Positions 19,116-27,724 are shown, numbered from the stretch's first letter. The stretch is 64,000 nucleotides of DNA from a bacterium (GCA_021786295.1 JAJYNO010000024.1:95848-159847); one strand, 5' to 3'. Numbers and translations are program-made. The notes: generated from the letters alone by a model not told the origin.

Positions 19116-19664
19116 ATGCCGGAATCCCGCTTTCTGCAGCTGGCCGCCGCGCGCCGCAGCGTGCGCAAGTACAGGCCCGACCCGGTGGAAAGGGAGAAGC
19201 TGGACGTCTGTCTCGAGGCCGCGCGCCTGGCGCCTTCGGCCTGCAACGCCCAGCCCTGCCGCTTCGTCGTGCTGGACGAGCCCGCGCTCAAGAACAAGTT
19301 CTGCGAGGCCGTTTTCAGCGGGGTGTATTCCGCCTGCAAGTTCGCCGCCGCGGCGCCCGTCATCGTCGCCGTTATCTCCGATACCGGCAAGCTGACGGCC
19401 TGGCTGGGCAACCAGGTACAGGACACCAACTTCCGGCTGATAGACGTCGGTATAGCGGCCGAGCATTTCGTCCTGGCCGCCGCCGACCAGGGCCTGGGCA
19501 CCTGCTGGATAGGCTGGTTCGGCCAGCGCGCCGGCGCGAAGGCCCTGGGCCTGCCGCGCGGCAAGAAGATACAGGTGCTGATAGCGGTCGGTTACCCGGA
19601 AACCGTGCCGCCGCCGCGGCCCCGCAAGACCAAAGAGGAATTCTGCTCCTACAACAAGCCATGA
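19116..19664 (+). CDS. Nitroreductase-family FMN oxidoreductase
   Basis: A 182-aa flavin enzyme of the nitroreductase superfamily. The N-terminal AARRSVRKYRPDPV holds the Arg/Ser residues that bind FMN phosphate, then APSACNAQPCRFVVL follows, and GLGTCWIGWFG near residue 130 closes the site. The protein is a short form. The ATG at 19116 is preferred to one at 19110 because a TAAAAT box (19104-19109) ends 6 nt before it, which suggests a leaderless message. Its stop overlaps the next start (ATGA). Substrate unknown: such enzymes reduce nitroaromatics, quinones or flavins. Confidence 0.88.
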   Translation: MPESRFLQLAAARRSVRKYRPDPVEREKLDVCLEAARLAPSACNAQPCRFVVLDEPALKNKFCEAVFSGVYSACKFAAAAPVIVAVISDTGKLTAWLGNQVQDTNFRLIDVGIAAEHFVLAAADQGLGTCWIGWFGQRAGAKALGLPRGKKIQVLIAVGYPETVPPPRPRKTKEEFCSYNKP

Positions 19665-20080
19665 AAAGATATCTTCTGCCGGCCGCTTTGCTCCTGGCCT
19701 CCGCCCCCTGCTGGGCCGATTGCGCCAAGAGCACGGACGCCTGCTCCGCCGGGAACAGGAAACTTTCCCCCTTTCTGGAGGCCGCGATGCTGCGCGATAT
19801 GAGTTCCCCGTCCGCGGCGCGCAAGCGCGCCGCCGCAGGCGGGAGTGCTTCGGCCGCCAGGTCCACGAAAGCTGCGGCGCCGGCGGCTAAGCCCGCCGCC
19901 GTGGCCGGGGCGGCCGCCGGAGCGCCGCTCGCCCGGCAGGCTCCCGCAGCTTCCTCCCCGGCTTCCCCCGGCGATAAGCTCTCCAGCCCGCTGTGGCTCG
20001 GCTTCATAGGCGCCGGCCTGGCCGCGCTCTATTTCTACCTCGCGGGCCTGCCGCGCCGCGCCAGGGGCAGGAAGAAGTGA
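19661..20080 (+). CDS. Secreted Ala-rich protein with C-terminal membrane helix
   Basis: A 139-aa protein that overlaps the nitroreductase stop by 4 nt. It has a signal peptide (1-19, ending APCWA) and a short Cys-containing segment (DCAKSTDACSAG). A long Ala/Pro-rich low-complexity middle follows, then one transmembrane helix (LWLGFIGAGLAALYFYLAGL) and a basic tail (PRRARGRKK). The topology suggests a membrane-tethered periplasmic protein. No family recognised. The next gene overlaps it by 4 nt (GTGA). Confidence 0.55.
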   Translation: MKRYLLPAALLLASAPCWADCAKSTDACSAGNRKLSPFLEAAMLRDMSSPSAARKRAAAGGSASAARSTKAAAPAAKPAAVAGAAAGAPLARQAPAASSPASPGDKLSSPLWLGFIGAGLAALYFYLAGLPRRARGRKK

Positions 20081-20715
20081 TAATAGACTACGCGGACTTC
20101 ACCCGCGCCTCCAACCTGATACATCCCATACAGGGGGCGGCCCTGCTGCTGCTGGGCGCGGCCGAGGCCTACGCGCTGGACAACGGCGGACGCCGTTTCA
20201 CGCTGACGGCCGCGGCGGCCCTGGCGATTTCCGGAGCGTTGATGTTCGCCGCCATACTGGCGCTGCCGGGGCGCTGGAGCCCGGCCCAACTGGCCCTGGC
20301 CCTTTCGGTCCGCCGCGGTTTCTACATCTTCATCTCCTTCGCCTGCGTCTATTCCGCCGCCGGCCTGAGCCTGCTGACCAAGGAGGCCGTCGGCCGCCGC
20401 GGCGGGGGCTGGCTGGCCACGTTCCTGGGCCTGCTCGCCTTCGCCGGCGTCCTTTACTTCGTCCTGGCCTGGCGCGTCAACGAGGAGGCCCGGCGCCGCG
20501 TGCTGGTCTGGCACGCCGCCATAGGGAGCACGCTGCTGCTGGCCGTCGCAGCCCGCGCCGCTGACGTCCTGCGCCCGCGCCGGCCGCTGAGGCTGGCCTG
20601 GGCCGCGCTGCTGCTGCTGACAGGGTTCCAGCTGGCGCTCTACCGCGAAACCCCCTCGGCTTTCGCGCCCAGGCTGATAACCGTGGAGAGCTCTACGGGC
20701 CGGGCCGGCCGCTGA
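20077..20715 (+). CDS. Polytopic membrane protein of unknown function
   Basis: A 212-aa protein with about six hydrophobic helices and almost no soluble domain. The GTG at 20077 is chosen because it overlaps the upstream stop, and residues encoded further upstream in this frame are a translation of the other gene. It ends with a TGATG overlap onto pyrC, so it belongs to the run nitroreductase-membrane proteins-pyrC. No motif betrays its role. Confidence 0.6.
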   Translation: MIIDYADFTRASNLIHPIQGAALLLLGAAEAYALDNGGRRFTLTAAAALAISGALMFAAILALPGRWSPAQLALALSVRRGFYIFISFACVYSAAGLSLLTKEAVGRRGGGWLATFLGLLAFAGVLYFVLAWRVNEEARRRVLVWHAAIGSTLLLAVAARAADVLRPRRPLRLAWAALLLLTGFQLALYRETPSAFAPRLITVESSTGRAGR

Positions 20716-21980
20716 TGCTGCTGATAAAGAACGGTCTTCTGATAGACCCGGTTTCCGGGGAGAGGCCCGGGGACCTGCTGCTGGCCGGCGGGCGCATAAG
20801 GCTGGCCGGCGGGCGCATAAAGGCGCCGCCTTCCTGCGAGGTGCTGGACGCTTCCGGGCTGTGGGTCTTCCCGGGCTTCGTGGACGCCCACGTGCACGCC
20901 CGCGAGCCCGGCGCCGAGGGCGCCGAAACGCTGGAGAGCGCGGCCCGCGCGGCCGCGGCCGGCGGCGTTACCACCGCGCTGCTGATGCCGAACACCGCCC
21001 CTCCGCTGGATTCCCCCTCCCTGCTGCGCCGCCTGCGCCGCAGGGCGAAAAACCTGCCGGCCTCTCTCCTTTTCTCGGCCGCCGCCACCAGGGGCCGGGC
21101 CGGCGGGGCCGCGGCGCCGCTGGCCGCCCTGAAGCGGGCCGGCGCCCGCGCCTTCACCGACGACGGCTCCTGCCTGCCCCGCCTGCTGCTGCCGGGGCTG
21201 ATCCGGAAAGCGGCCTCCCTGGGGCTTCCGCTGCTGGACCACCCGGAGGATTTCCGCCTGACCGGGGACGGGGTGGTGAACGCGGGGCCGGCCGCCCGCA
21301 GGCTGGGCCTGCCCGGCATCCCGCCCATGGCAGAACTGCGGGCCGTGATAAGCGGTCTCCTGGCCGCGGCCGACAACGGCCCGCTGCATCTGCAGCACCT
21401 GAGCCTCGCCTCCTCAGTGGCAGCGCTCCGGGCGGCCAAGGCTTCCGGGTGGCCCGTCACCGGGGAGACCTGCCCTCACTATTTCACGCTTTCCGACGCG
21501 GACATAGTGGCGGACGACGCGGACTTCAAGATGAAGCCGCCGCTCCGCTCGGAGGCCGACAGGCGCGCCGTGCTGCGCGGCCTGGCCGACGGCACCATAG
21601 ACATGATAGCCACCGACCACGCCCCGCACGAGCGGCGGCTGAAGACGCTGGGCCTGCGGCGCGCGCCGTTCGGGGTCATAGGACTGGAGACGCTGGCCCC
21701 GCTTTGCGTTACCGAGCTCGCGCTCAAGGGCGTGGTGACGAAAGTCCGCCTGGCGGCGCTGCTCAGCCTGAACCCGGCCAGGCTGCTGGGCCTGCGGAAA
21801 AAGGGCAGGCTGGCGCCCGGCTTCGACGCCGACGTGGCGCTGCTGGACCCGCGCCGCGCCTGGCGGGTGCCGGAGCGGTTCGTCTCCGGCTCCTCCAATT
21901 CGCCTTTCGTCGGGCGGAGGCTCCGGGGCTGGCCCGCCGCCGCCGTGCTGGCAGGGAAGATAGTCTTCCGCGCGGGCTGA
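20715..21980 (+). CDS. pyrC: Dihydroorotase
   Basis: A 421-aa amidohydrolase that closes carbamoyl-aspartate to dihydroorotate, the third step of pyrimidine synthesis. Metal ligands are visible: DAHVHARE (~57-63), the Asp/His pair DHPED (~180), HLQHLS (~220) and TDHAPH (~301-306). The last carries the catalytic Asp of class I dihydroorotases. The start overlaps the previous stop (TGATG). The gene for aspartate transcarbamylase (pyrB), often beside pyrC, is not in the window. Confidence 0.93.
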   Translation: MLLIKNGLLIDPVSGERPGDLLLAGGRIRLAGGRIKAPPSCEVLDASGLWVFPGFVDAHVHAREPGAEGAETLESAARAAAAGGVTTALLMPNTAPPLDSPSLLRRLRRRAKNLPASLLFSAAATRGRAGGAAAPLAALKRAGARAFTDDGSCLPRLLLPGLIRKAASLGLPLLDHPEDFRLTGDGVVNAGPAARRLGLPGIPPMAELRAVISGLLAAADNGPLHLQHLSLASSVAALRAAKASGWPVTGETCPHYFTLSDADIVADDADFKMKPPLRSEADRRAVLRGLADGTIDMIATDHAPHERRLKTLGLRRAPFGVIGLETLAPLCVTELALKGVVTKVRLAALLSLNPARLLGLRKKGRLAPGFDADVALLDPRRAWRVPERFVSGSSNSPFVGRRLRGWPAAAVLAGKIVFRAG

Positions 21981-22011
21981 GCCGCGTTTTTGGTAGAATC
22001 GTACCACTTCT

Positions 22012-23064
22012 ATGGGATTTCTATACCGCAAGCTCGTAAGGCAGCTGCTCTTCAGGCTGAATCCGGAAACCGCCCACGACGCGGTCATAAGGACGGCGCG
22101 GGCCGCCCAGCGCCTGCCGCCGGCCGCCTCGCTGGCGCGCCTGCTGACGCGCTCTAAGGACATCCCGGTGGAGGCCGCCGGCCTCAGGTTCCGCAACCCG
22201 GTCGGGCTGGCGGCGGGCTTCGACAAGAACTGCGAGGCCGCGCGCTTTCTGGCCGGGCTCGGCTTCGGCTTCCTGGAACTGGGCACGGTGACGCTGCGCC
22301 CGCAGCCCGGCAACCCGAAGCCGCGGCTTTTCCGGCTGCGCGAGGACAGGGGCATCATCAACCGCATGGGTTTCAACAACGTCGGGGCCTGGCAGGCCGC
22401 CCGCTCGCTGGAGAAGCTGCTGCCGCTGCCGGTGCCGGTGGGCATAAGCGTGGGCAAGAACGCGGACTGCTCGCTGGAGGAGGCGCCTCGGAACTACCTG
22501 GAGGCGCTGAAGGTCATGTACGAGTTCGGCGATTACTTCGCCGTGAACATCAGCTCCCCCAATACGCTGCAGCTGCGCTCGCTGCACGGGCGCGACAGGC
22601 TGCGCCGCCTGGTGGAGCCGATGCTGGACTTCGCCGCCGGCACGAAGAAGGCCAGGCCTTTCTTCGTCAAGATAGCGCCGGACCTGGAGGAGGCCGACCT
22701 GGAGGCCGCCGCCTCCCTGGCCGTGGAGAAGGGCTTCGGCCTGATAGCGACCAACACTACGGTCAGCCGCGAGTCCGTGCCGGCTTACTGGCGCTCCTAC
22801 GAAGGAGGTCTGAGCGGCAGGCCCCTGCGCGAGCTCTCCAACTCGGTGCTGGCCAGGACCGCGGCCCTGGTGAAGGGCAGGGTCCCTCTGATAGGCTCCG
22901 GAGGGGTCACGGACGGTCCCAGCGCGCTGGAGAAACTGAGGCTTGGGGCCGACCTGGTACAGGTCTATTCCGGGCTCATCTACGAAGGCCCTTTCCTGGT
23001 CAGGGAGATCCTCGAGCACCTGCACCGCCAGGGCTTCCGCGGTTCAGCCGGCCGCCGCGGCTGA
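22012..23064 (+). CDS. pyrD: Dihydroorotate dehydrogenase, class 2 (quinone-linked)
   Basis: A 350-aa FMN enzyme that oxidises dihydroorotate to orotate. An N-terminal hydrophobic/basic helix (MGFLYRKLVRQLLFRLNPETAH) is the membrane-associating segment specific to class 2, which passes electrons to quinone. NPVGLAAGFDKN, the GTVTLRPQPGNPKPR segment, INRMGFNN, NISSPNT with the catalytic Ser, and the phosphate site IGSGGV are all present. A TAGAAT box (21994-21999) lies 12 nt upstream of the ATG, so it may have its own promoter. Confidence 0.95.
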   Translation: MGFLYRKLVRQLLFRLNPETAHDAVIRTARAAQRLPPAASLARLLTRSKDIPVEAAGLRFRNPVGLAAGFDKNCEAARFLAGLGFGFLELGTVTLRPQPGNPKPRLFRLREDRGIINRMGFNNVGAWQAARSLEKLLPLPVPVGISVGKNADCSLEEAPRNYLEALKVMYEFGDYFAVNISSPNTLQLRSLHGRDRLRRLVEPMLDFAAGTKKARPFFVKIAPDLEEADLEAAASLAVEKGFGLIATNTTVSRESVPAYWRSYEGGLSGRPLRELSNSVLARTAALVKGRVPLIGSGGVTDGPSALEKLRLGADLVQVYSGLIYEGPFLVREILEHLHRQGFRGSAGRRG

Positions 23065-23128
23065 CTCCCCGCCGGACCGTTCGGGCCGGGGATTTTTATA
23101 TAATTTACCCGGCGCAGCCGCGCTTCCT

Positions 23129-23806
23129 ATGCAAAAGACCGAGCTCATAGCCGCCCTGGACGCCGACACGTTGAAGTCGGCCGAAAGCCTCCTTGAAAGG
23201 CTGGAGGGGCAGGTGAAGTATTTCAAGATAGGGTCAGTCCTCTTTACGGCCGCCGGTCCGGCGGCCGTGGACCTGGTGCACAGGCGCGGCGGCAAGGTGT
23301 TCCTGGACCTCAAGTTCCACGACATCCCCAACACGGTCAAGGGCGCCGTGAAGCACGCGGCCGCTCTGGGCGTCTACTCCGTATCGCTGCACCTTTCCGG
23401 CGGCGCCGACATGCTGAGGGCCTGCTCCGAACTGGAGAAGCGCCCCAGGCTCTGGGGCATAACGGTGCTGACCAGCTTCGACGAGCACGGCCTGTTCCGC
23501 GCCGGCTTCCGCTGCGGCATAGCCAAGACGGTCAGGCAGCTGGCCGCGCTTGGGCTGGAAAACGGGGCGGACGGGGTGGTCTGCTCCCCGCTGGAGGCCG
23601 CCGGGCTCAGGAAGCTGCACGGCGGCAGAATAAAACTGATAACTCCGGGCATAAGGCCGGCGGTTCTGGGCGACGACCAGAAGCGCGCGGTGAGCCCGGC
23701 GGCCGCCAGGGCGGCGGGCTCCGATTTCATAGTAGTGGGAAGGCCCATCATAGCGGCCGCCGACCCCGCCGCGGCCGCCGCGGCCATACTTAAGGAGCTG
23801 GAATGA
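23129..23806 (+). CDS. pyrF: Orotidine 5'-phosphate decarboxylase
   Basis: A 225-aa class I OMP decarboxylase, the last step to UMP. The start is ATG at 23129 (MQKTELIAALD), because the enzyme family begins with this first beta strand. The catalytic Lys/Asp set is in DLKFHDIPNTV (~60), and the phosphate-binding strands are ITPGIRP (~173) and VVGRPI. A hairpin with T-rich tail (23066-23098) and a TATAAT box (23099-23104) lie just upstream, so a new transcript may start here. It overlaps pyrE by 4 nt. Confidence 0.94.
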   Translation: MQKTELIAALDADTLKSAESLLERLEGQVKYFKIGSVLFTAAGPAAVDLVHRRGGKVFLDLKFHDIPNTVKGAVKHAAALGVYSVSLHLSGGADMLRACSELEKRPRLWGITVLTSFDEHGLFRAGFRCGIAKTVRQLAALGLENGADGVVCSPLEAAGLRKLHGGRIKLITPGIRPAVLGDDQKRAVSPAAARAAGSDFIVVGRPIIAAADPAAAAAAILKELE

Positions 23807-24378
23807 TAGAAGAGGAAGAACTCCGTTCCTACCTGGCCTCTTCCGGGGCTTTCCTGGAAGGTCATTTCCTGCTTTCGTCCGGGCTTCACAGCCCCAACTA
23901 CGTGCAATGCGCGCTGGCGCTGAAAGCCCCGGCCTGGGCCGGCAGGATGGGCTCGGCGCTGGCCGAGGGCTGGAGCGGGCCGAAACCCGACCTGGTCCTC
24001 TCCCCCGCCATGGGCGGGCTCATTATCGGGCACGAGGCGGCCCGCGCCTTCGGCGTGGATTTTCTTTTCACGGAGCGGGAGAACAACGCGATGACCCTGC
24101 GGCGCGGCTTCGTCCTGCCCAGGGGCGCCAGGCTGGTCATAGTGGAGGACGTTTTTACTACGGGCAAGTCCACGCTGGAGACCGCCGCCGTGGCCGCGGC
24201 GGCCGGCGCCGTGACCCTGGGGGCCATGTCCGTTATAAACCGGATGGGAGAGAGGACGCTGCCGTTCCCGGCGCTCAGCCTGCTGAGGCTGGGCCTGACC
24301 ACCTACCAGCCGGAGAAATGCCCCCTCTGCGCCGCCGGCGTCCCGCTGGTGAAGCCTGGCTCCCGCAAGTTCGGCTGA
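23803..24378 (+). CDS. pyrE: Orotate phosphoribosyltransferase
   Basis: A 191-aa type I phosphoribosyltransferase that joins orotate and PRPP to give OMP. The PRPP-binding loop is VIVEDVFTTGKS (~110-121). The N-terminal half has LLSSGLHSPNYVQC, where the family binds orotate. The C terminus carries a CPLCAAGVP segment, seen in several bacterial PyrE proteins. It overlaps pyrF (ATGA) and ends the pyr operon; the next gene is convergent. Confidence 0.94.
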   Translation: MIEEEELRSYLASSGAFLEGHFLLSSGLHSPNYVQCALALKAPAWAGRMGSALAEGWSGPKPDLVLSPAMGGLIIGHEAARAFGVDFLFTERENNAMTLRRGFVLPRGARLVIVEDVFTTGKSTLETAAVAAAAGAVTLGAMSVINRMGERTLPFPALSLLRLGLTTYQPEKCPLCAAGVPLVKPGSRKFG

Positions 24379-24400
24379 GCCGCGCCCGCCCCCGGCGCCG

Positions 24401-25084
24401 TCAGCGCAGGAACATCAGCCTGTCGAAGAAGAGCAGCGCCCCGGCGATCACCAGCAGCGAGCCGGCTATTATCTCCACCCAGCGCATGGCCTTCCGGAAG
24501 CGCGCCATGAACCCGAAGAATTTAGCCGTCAGCGCGGCCGCCGCCAGCAGCGGCACCGCCATGCCGGCTGAATAAGCCAGCAGCAGGGACATTCCCTTGA
24601 CCGCCGTGCCGGCGACGGCGGCCATTCCCAGGATGGCCGCGAGGATGGGGCCTATGCAGGGCGACCAGCCCAGCGCGAAAGCGAAGCCCATCAGGAAGGC
24701 GCCCAGCGGGCCCCGCGCCATGCCGCGCGTGGAGAAGCGCTTCTCGTAGTTGAGGAACTTCAGGTTGACCAGTCCCGTCATGTGCACCCCTAACAGCGCC
24801 ATCACTAGGCCGAGCACCCGGAGAAGCAGCTGCTTGTAGTCGAAGAGCAGGCCGCCTATGCTGGAAGCCGCCGCTCCCATCCCGACGAAGGCCGTGGTGA
24901 AGCCCACCACGAAGATCAGCGCGCTGCCCACCACCTTGCGCGTCACCACTTTGGCGTCTCCCTTCACGATCTCCCCGGCCGAGAACCCGGAGAGCATGGA
25001 GAGGTATGCGGGCAGCAGCGGCAGGATGCACGGCGAAAAGAACGAGGCGGCGCCGGCGCCGAAAGCGGTCAGAAATTGTCCCAT
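24401..25084 (-). CDS. ccdA: CcdA-like thiol-disulfide electron transporter
   Basis: A 227-aa membrane protein with six helices in the CcdA/DsbD-beta pattern. The two redox cysteines sit in FSPCILPLLPAYLS (Cys18) and GWSPCIGPILA (~Cys140), each with the conserved prolines. CcdA carries electrons from cytoplasmic thioredoxin to periplasmic thiol proteins, for cytochrome c maturation or disulfide reduction. No cytochrome c genes are adjacent. A secreted protein gene is 5 nt upstream in the operon. Confidence 0.92.
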   Translation of the reverse strand: MGQFLTAFGAGAASFFSPCILPLLPAYLSMLSGFSAGEIVKGDAKVVTRKVVGSALIFVVGFTTAFVGMGAAASSIGGLLFDYKQLLLRVLGLVMALLGVHMTGLVNLKFLNYEKRFSTRGMARGPLGAFLMGFAFALGWSPCIGPILAAILGMAAVAGTAVKGMSLLLAYSAGMAVPLLAAAALTAKFFGFMARFRKAMRWVEIIAGSLLVIAGALLFFDRLMFLR

Positions 25085-25089
25085 GGAGT

Positions 25090-25542
25090 TCAGTCCTTCG
25101 CCCCGGGCTTCCCCGGGGACCGTTCCTCTATCTTGGAAATGTCCAGCCCGCCCCAGGCCCCGTCCTGCACCCAGAAGACCAGCGTGTATTTGGCTCCGGA
25201 CGGGTCCTTGAAGCGGGCGGTCACGGCGGTGGCGCCGTTATCGTCGGTGCGGGTGTCCTTCTCCACGGCGGAGAGCTGCAGCTTCAGGACTTTCCCGGAG
25301 GCCTTGTCCTCGAAGAAGAAAGCGCCCTTGAGCCGGATGTCCCTGCGGATGTAGTCGGTCACGAAATCGGTCAGGTCTTCCGAGCTCTCCTGGATCAGCG
25401 GCTGGGAGTCCTCGTCCTCCCCCGCGCCGGCCTGGACGTCCGCCGCCTGGGAAACGGAGGTCTCCGTCGCGTTCTCGTCGGGGTTGGCCGCGGCCGGGGC
25501 CGCGCAGGCGAGCGCCAGCAGCGCGCAGACGGCGTATCTCAT
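25090..25542 (-). CDS. Secreted protein of unknown function
   Basis: A 150-aa protein with a signal peptide (1-19, ending APAAA), an acidic linker (residues ~20-50), and a C-terminal domain of about 95 residues with alternating strands (GAFFFEDKASGKVLKLQLSAVEKD, TAVTARFKD, YTLVFWVQDGAWGGLDISKIE in segments). It lacks cysteines that would make it an obvious CcdA client. Its start overlaps the kdsC stop by 4 nt and ccdA follows. Co-transcription suggests envelope function. No family recognised. Confidence 0.6.
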   Translation of the reverse strand: MRYAVCALLALACAAPAAANPDENATETSVSQAADVQAGAGEDEDSQPLIQESSEDLTDFVTDYIRRDIRLKGAFFFEDKASGKVLKLQLSAVEKDTRTDDNGATAVTARFKDPSGAKYTLVFWVQDGAWGGLDISKIEERSPGKPGAKD

Positions 25543-26138
25543 TTCCCCCCCCGCGGTCCAGGCTGCCTGACTATCTTCAGCGGGCCCTTTTTTATCTCCG
25601 GCCAGTGCGCGCTTTCGACGTACCTCATTACGGTCTCCCAGCGCCCCTGGCTTTTCAGTATCAGGTCGCAGACCTCGCGCACCGCGCCGGTCCCGCCGTC
25701 CTTGGCGGTCACGAAATGGGCGGCCTTCCTGGCCTCTGGCATGGCGTTGGCCGGAGCGCAGGCCAGCCCGGCCTTCTTCAGCACCGGGATGTCCGTCCAG
25801 TCGTCGCCCATGTAGGCCGCGTTCTCCGGTTTGAGCCCGGTTTCGGCCAGGATGCGCTCCAGCGGCTCCAGTTTGGACAGGAAGCCCTGGTAGGCGTAGG
25901 ACATGCCCAGTCCCCGCGCGCGGGCCACGGTGCCAGGCGATTCCCTGCCGGTGATGACCCCTGTCGTCACGCCGAACTGGTTGAGCAGGCGCAGGCCTAT
26001 CCCGTCGAGGGAATGGAAGGAGCGCACCTCGGCCAGGCCCCGGCCCGCCGGCACGAAGTACATCTTGCCGTCGGTCAGGACGCCGTCCACGTCCATCAAA
26101 AAGATCTTTATTTTTCCGGCTCTCTGCGCTAGTGTCAT
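25539..26138 (-). CDS. kdsC: 3-deoxy-D-manno-octulosonate 8-phosphate phosphatase (KdsC)
   Basis: A 199-aa HAD-family phosphatase (type C0, no cap domain) that dephosphorylates KDO-8-phosphate, giving KDO for the lipopolysaccharide core. Motif I is MDVDGVLTDGKMYF with the nucleophilic Asp, then motif II TGRES, a Lys in FLSKLEPL, and motif III YMGDDWTDIPVLKKAG. The start at 26138 overlaps the upstream epimerase stop (ATGA); an ATG 15 nt upstream would overlap it by 19 nt. The C terminus is about 25 residues longer than usual and Pro/Gly-rich. Confidence 0.9.
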   Translation of the reverse strand: MTLAQRAGKIKIFLMDVDGVLTDGKMYFVPAGRGLAEVRSFHSLDGIGLRLLNQFGVTTGVITGRESPGTVARARGLGMSYAYQGFLSKLEPLERILAETGLKPENAAYMGDDWTDIPVLKKAGLACAPANAMPEARKAAHFVTAKDGGTGAVREVCDLILKSQGRWETVMRYVESAHWPEIKKGPLKIVRQPGPRGGK

Positions 26139-27127
26139 CTTTCCGCCTTCCATTTTTCGGCCAGCTCCAGCTCCCGCTTGCGCGAGGCGTAGTTCTTCGG
26201 CGCCGGCCCCGTGTAGCTGAAGAGGTACCAGTGTATGGTCTCCTCCAGCCAGGCCGCCGCCGGGGTGGAGGCCCAGCCCAGCTCTTTTTCGGCCTTCGCT
26301 ATGTCCAGCACGAAATCAGAGCCCATGGAGAACGGCGAGGCCGCCATGTCGAACCCGCTCTCTTTGAGCCTGGCGTAGTCAGGGTATATGATCCCGGCTT
26401 CCTTGTGCATTATGCGCGCCGAAAGTTTTACGAGGTCCTCCAGCGTCATGGTCTGCGAGTCTCCGACGTTGTACGTCCTGCCGTGCGGCTCCACGGCGTA
26501 AACCAGCGTTTCCATGGCCCGGGCCAGATCTTTCGAGAAGACGTAGCGGTTCCTGAAATGCGCCCCGGGCAGGAAGAGGGGCCCGCCGTCGGCCAGCCGC
26601 AGCCAGTACGAGTAAGCCCGCAGCGTAGGGTCGCCGGGGCCGATCACCACGGGCGGGCGTATTATGACGGCCGGGAACTTCTTTTCCGCGAAAGCCCGCA
26701 GGAATTCCTTCTCGGCCAGATATTTACCCAGGCCGTAGGCGTACTTTTCCTTTAGTTCCGCCTTGGGGGGCAGCAGTTCGGTCAGGTTTTCCCGGAACGG
26801 CGAGGCCGCTCCCTCCAGGACCGGGTATACAGCGGCCGTCGAGGTGAAAAGGTAGAGACCGGTGCGGCCGTTGAAGACTTTTATGGCCTTCCGCGCGTCC
26901 TCGGGCGAGTAACAGATGTTGTCTATCACGGCGTCCCAGGGTTCCACGGCCATGCGGTTCAGATCTATCTCCACCGTTCTGTCCCCGCGGGATTGTTTTA
27001 TGTCCAGCGGGAGGCCGTCTATGGGCGCGCGCCGCGAGAAGACCGTTACTTCGTTGCCGGCCTTCTGCAGTCTCAGCGCGGCTTCCCTGCCGAAGAAGCT
27101 GGTGCCGCCAAGTATCAGGATGCGCAT
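26135..27127 (-). CDS. NAD-dependent epimerase/dehydratase family protein
   Basis: A 330-aa short-chain (extended) reductase. The NAD-binding Rossmann motif is GGTSFFGREAA at the N terminus. The middle has LFTSTAAVYP and, later, YGLGKYLAEKEFL with the YxxxK pair, so it should be catalytic. The order of motifs matches sugar-nucleotide epimerase or RNA-binding NAD proteins of the CSP41 type; the substrate is not decided. The ATG at 27127 is chosen, with TATACT (27138-27133) ending 5-6 nt upstream and no Shine-Dalgarno; a TTG 6 nt earlier is possible. It begins the operon to kdsC and ccdA. Confidence 0.82.
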   Translation of the reverse strand: MRILILGGTSFFGREAALRLQKAGNEVTVFSRRAPIDGLPLDIKQSRGDRTVEIDLNRMAVEPWDAVIDNICYSPEDARKAIKVFNGRTGLYLFTSTAAVYPVLEGAASPFRENLTELLPPKAELKEKYAYGLGKYLAEKEFLRAFAEKKFPAVIIRPPVVIGPGDPTLRAYSYWLRLADGGPLFLPGAHFRNRYVFSKDLARAMETLVYAVEPHGRTYNVGDSQTMTLEDLVKLSARIMHKEAGIIYPDYARLKESGFDMAASPFSMGSDFVLDIAKAEKELGWASTPAAAWLEETIHWYLFSYTGPAPKNYASRKRELELAEKWKAER

Positions 27128-27277
27128 TGTCAAGTATATAGTATATAAATTTTCCCCGCTTTTCCGTCGTTCCGGCCGAAACAGCGCAATACGCTTTTGT
27201 CCGGGGTGCGTTTTTGGGCGGTTTTGCCGGGCTTGTCCCGGCCCGCGGTCTTGGTTTTGCGCGCTGCGTAGAAAATG

Positions 27278-27293
27278 GTTAACAGGTGTTAAC
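27278..27293. promoter_or_regulatory. Palindromic operator candidate 1
   Basis: GTTAACA-GG-TGTTAAC, perfect 7-bp arms. The same sequence with one mismatch recurs 93 nt downstream, immediately before the HTH gene. Two matched sites around a small DNA-binding protein gene suggest its operators. Confidence 0.55.
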
Positions 27294-27319
27294 TATTTTA
27301 TTCTCCATGAAAAGTTTTT

Positions 27320-27342
27320 TAATATTTTATGGGAAAATATTA
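27320..27342. repeat. AT-rich perfect inverted repeat
   Basis: TAATATTTT-ATGGG-AAAATATTA, perfect 9-bp arms, preceded by a T6 run on the plus strand. It lies between the two GTTAACA operators. It could be a terminator for the minus strand, a DNA-bending site or a binding site. Nothing decides which. Confidence 0.4.
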
Positions 27343-27359
27343 AAAATGTGCGGATGTGC

Positions 27360-27394
27360 TTGAAAAATTGGTTAACATGTGTTAATATATTGCT
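27360..27394 (+). promoter_or_regulatory. Promoter with operator 2 of the HTH gene
   Basis: TTGAAA (27360-27365) and TAATAT (27383-27388) are 17 nt apart; the start codon at 27395 is where transcription would begin. GTTAACA-TG-TGTTAAT (27371-27386) fills the space between the two boxes. Binding there would block RNA polymerase, so autorepression is likely (inference). Confidence 0.5.
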
Positions 27395-27655
27395 ATGGCA
27401 AGGGAATATTACTCTATTCCTGAGGCCGCCGCCATGCTCGGGCTTAGCCGTATCGCTGTCTTCAAGCGGGTGAAATCCGGGCGGCTTGCGGCTTTGCGCG
27501 TTGGGCGCAACTGGGCTATCCCGGCCTCGCTCCTCCCGGCGACGGGGGGGGCTGGGGCGGGCGGTCCTGCCGCCGTCCAGGCTCCGGCGGCGCAGGAGCA
27601 GACCGGGAGGGCGGAATCGAACGACTCCGCCTTGGATTCAATGGGCTGGGATTGA
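27395..27655 (+). CDS. Excisionase-like helix-turn-helix protein
   Basis: An 86-aa protein. Residues 1-50 form a MerR/excisionase-type winged helix (YYSIPEAAAMLGLSRIAVFKRVKSGRLAALRVGRNWAIPASLL in segments), followed by an Ala/Gly/Pro-rich tail that ends DSMGWD. Such proteins bind DNA as small regulators or recombination accessory factors. No integrase is nearby, so a regulatory role is favoured. There is no Shine-Dalgarno; a promoter with an embedded palindrome ends at the ATG. The gene precedes the parS/parAB region by about 430 nt. Confidence 0.75.
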   Translation: MAREYYSIPEAAAMLGLSRIAVFKRVKSGRLAALRVGRNWAIPASLLPATGGAGAGGPAAVQAPAAQEQTGRAESNDSALDSMGWD

Positions 27656-27724
27656 TCCTGCCGCTGTCCGGGCCGGCGGGGGGACAAAATACTTCATATC
27701 TTCCGGCTGGCGATAAGCCGGTCT

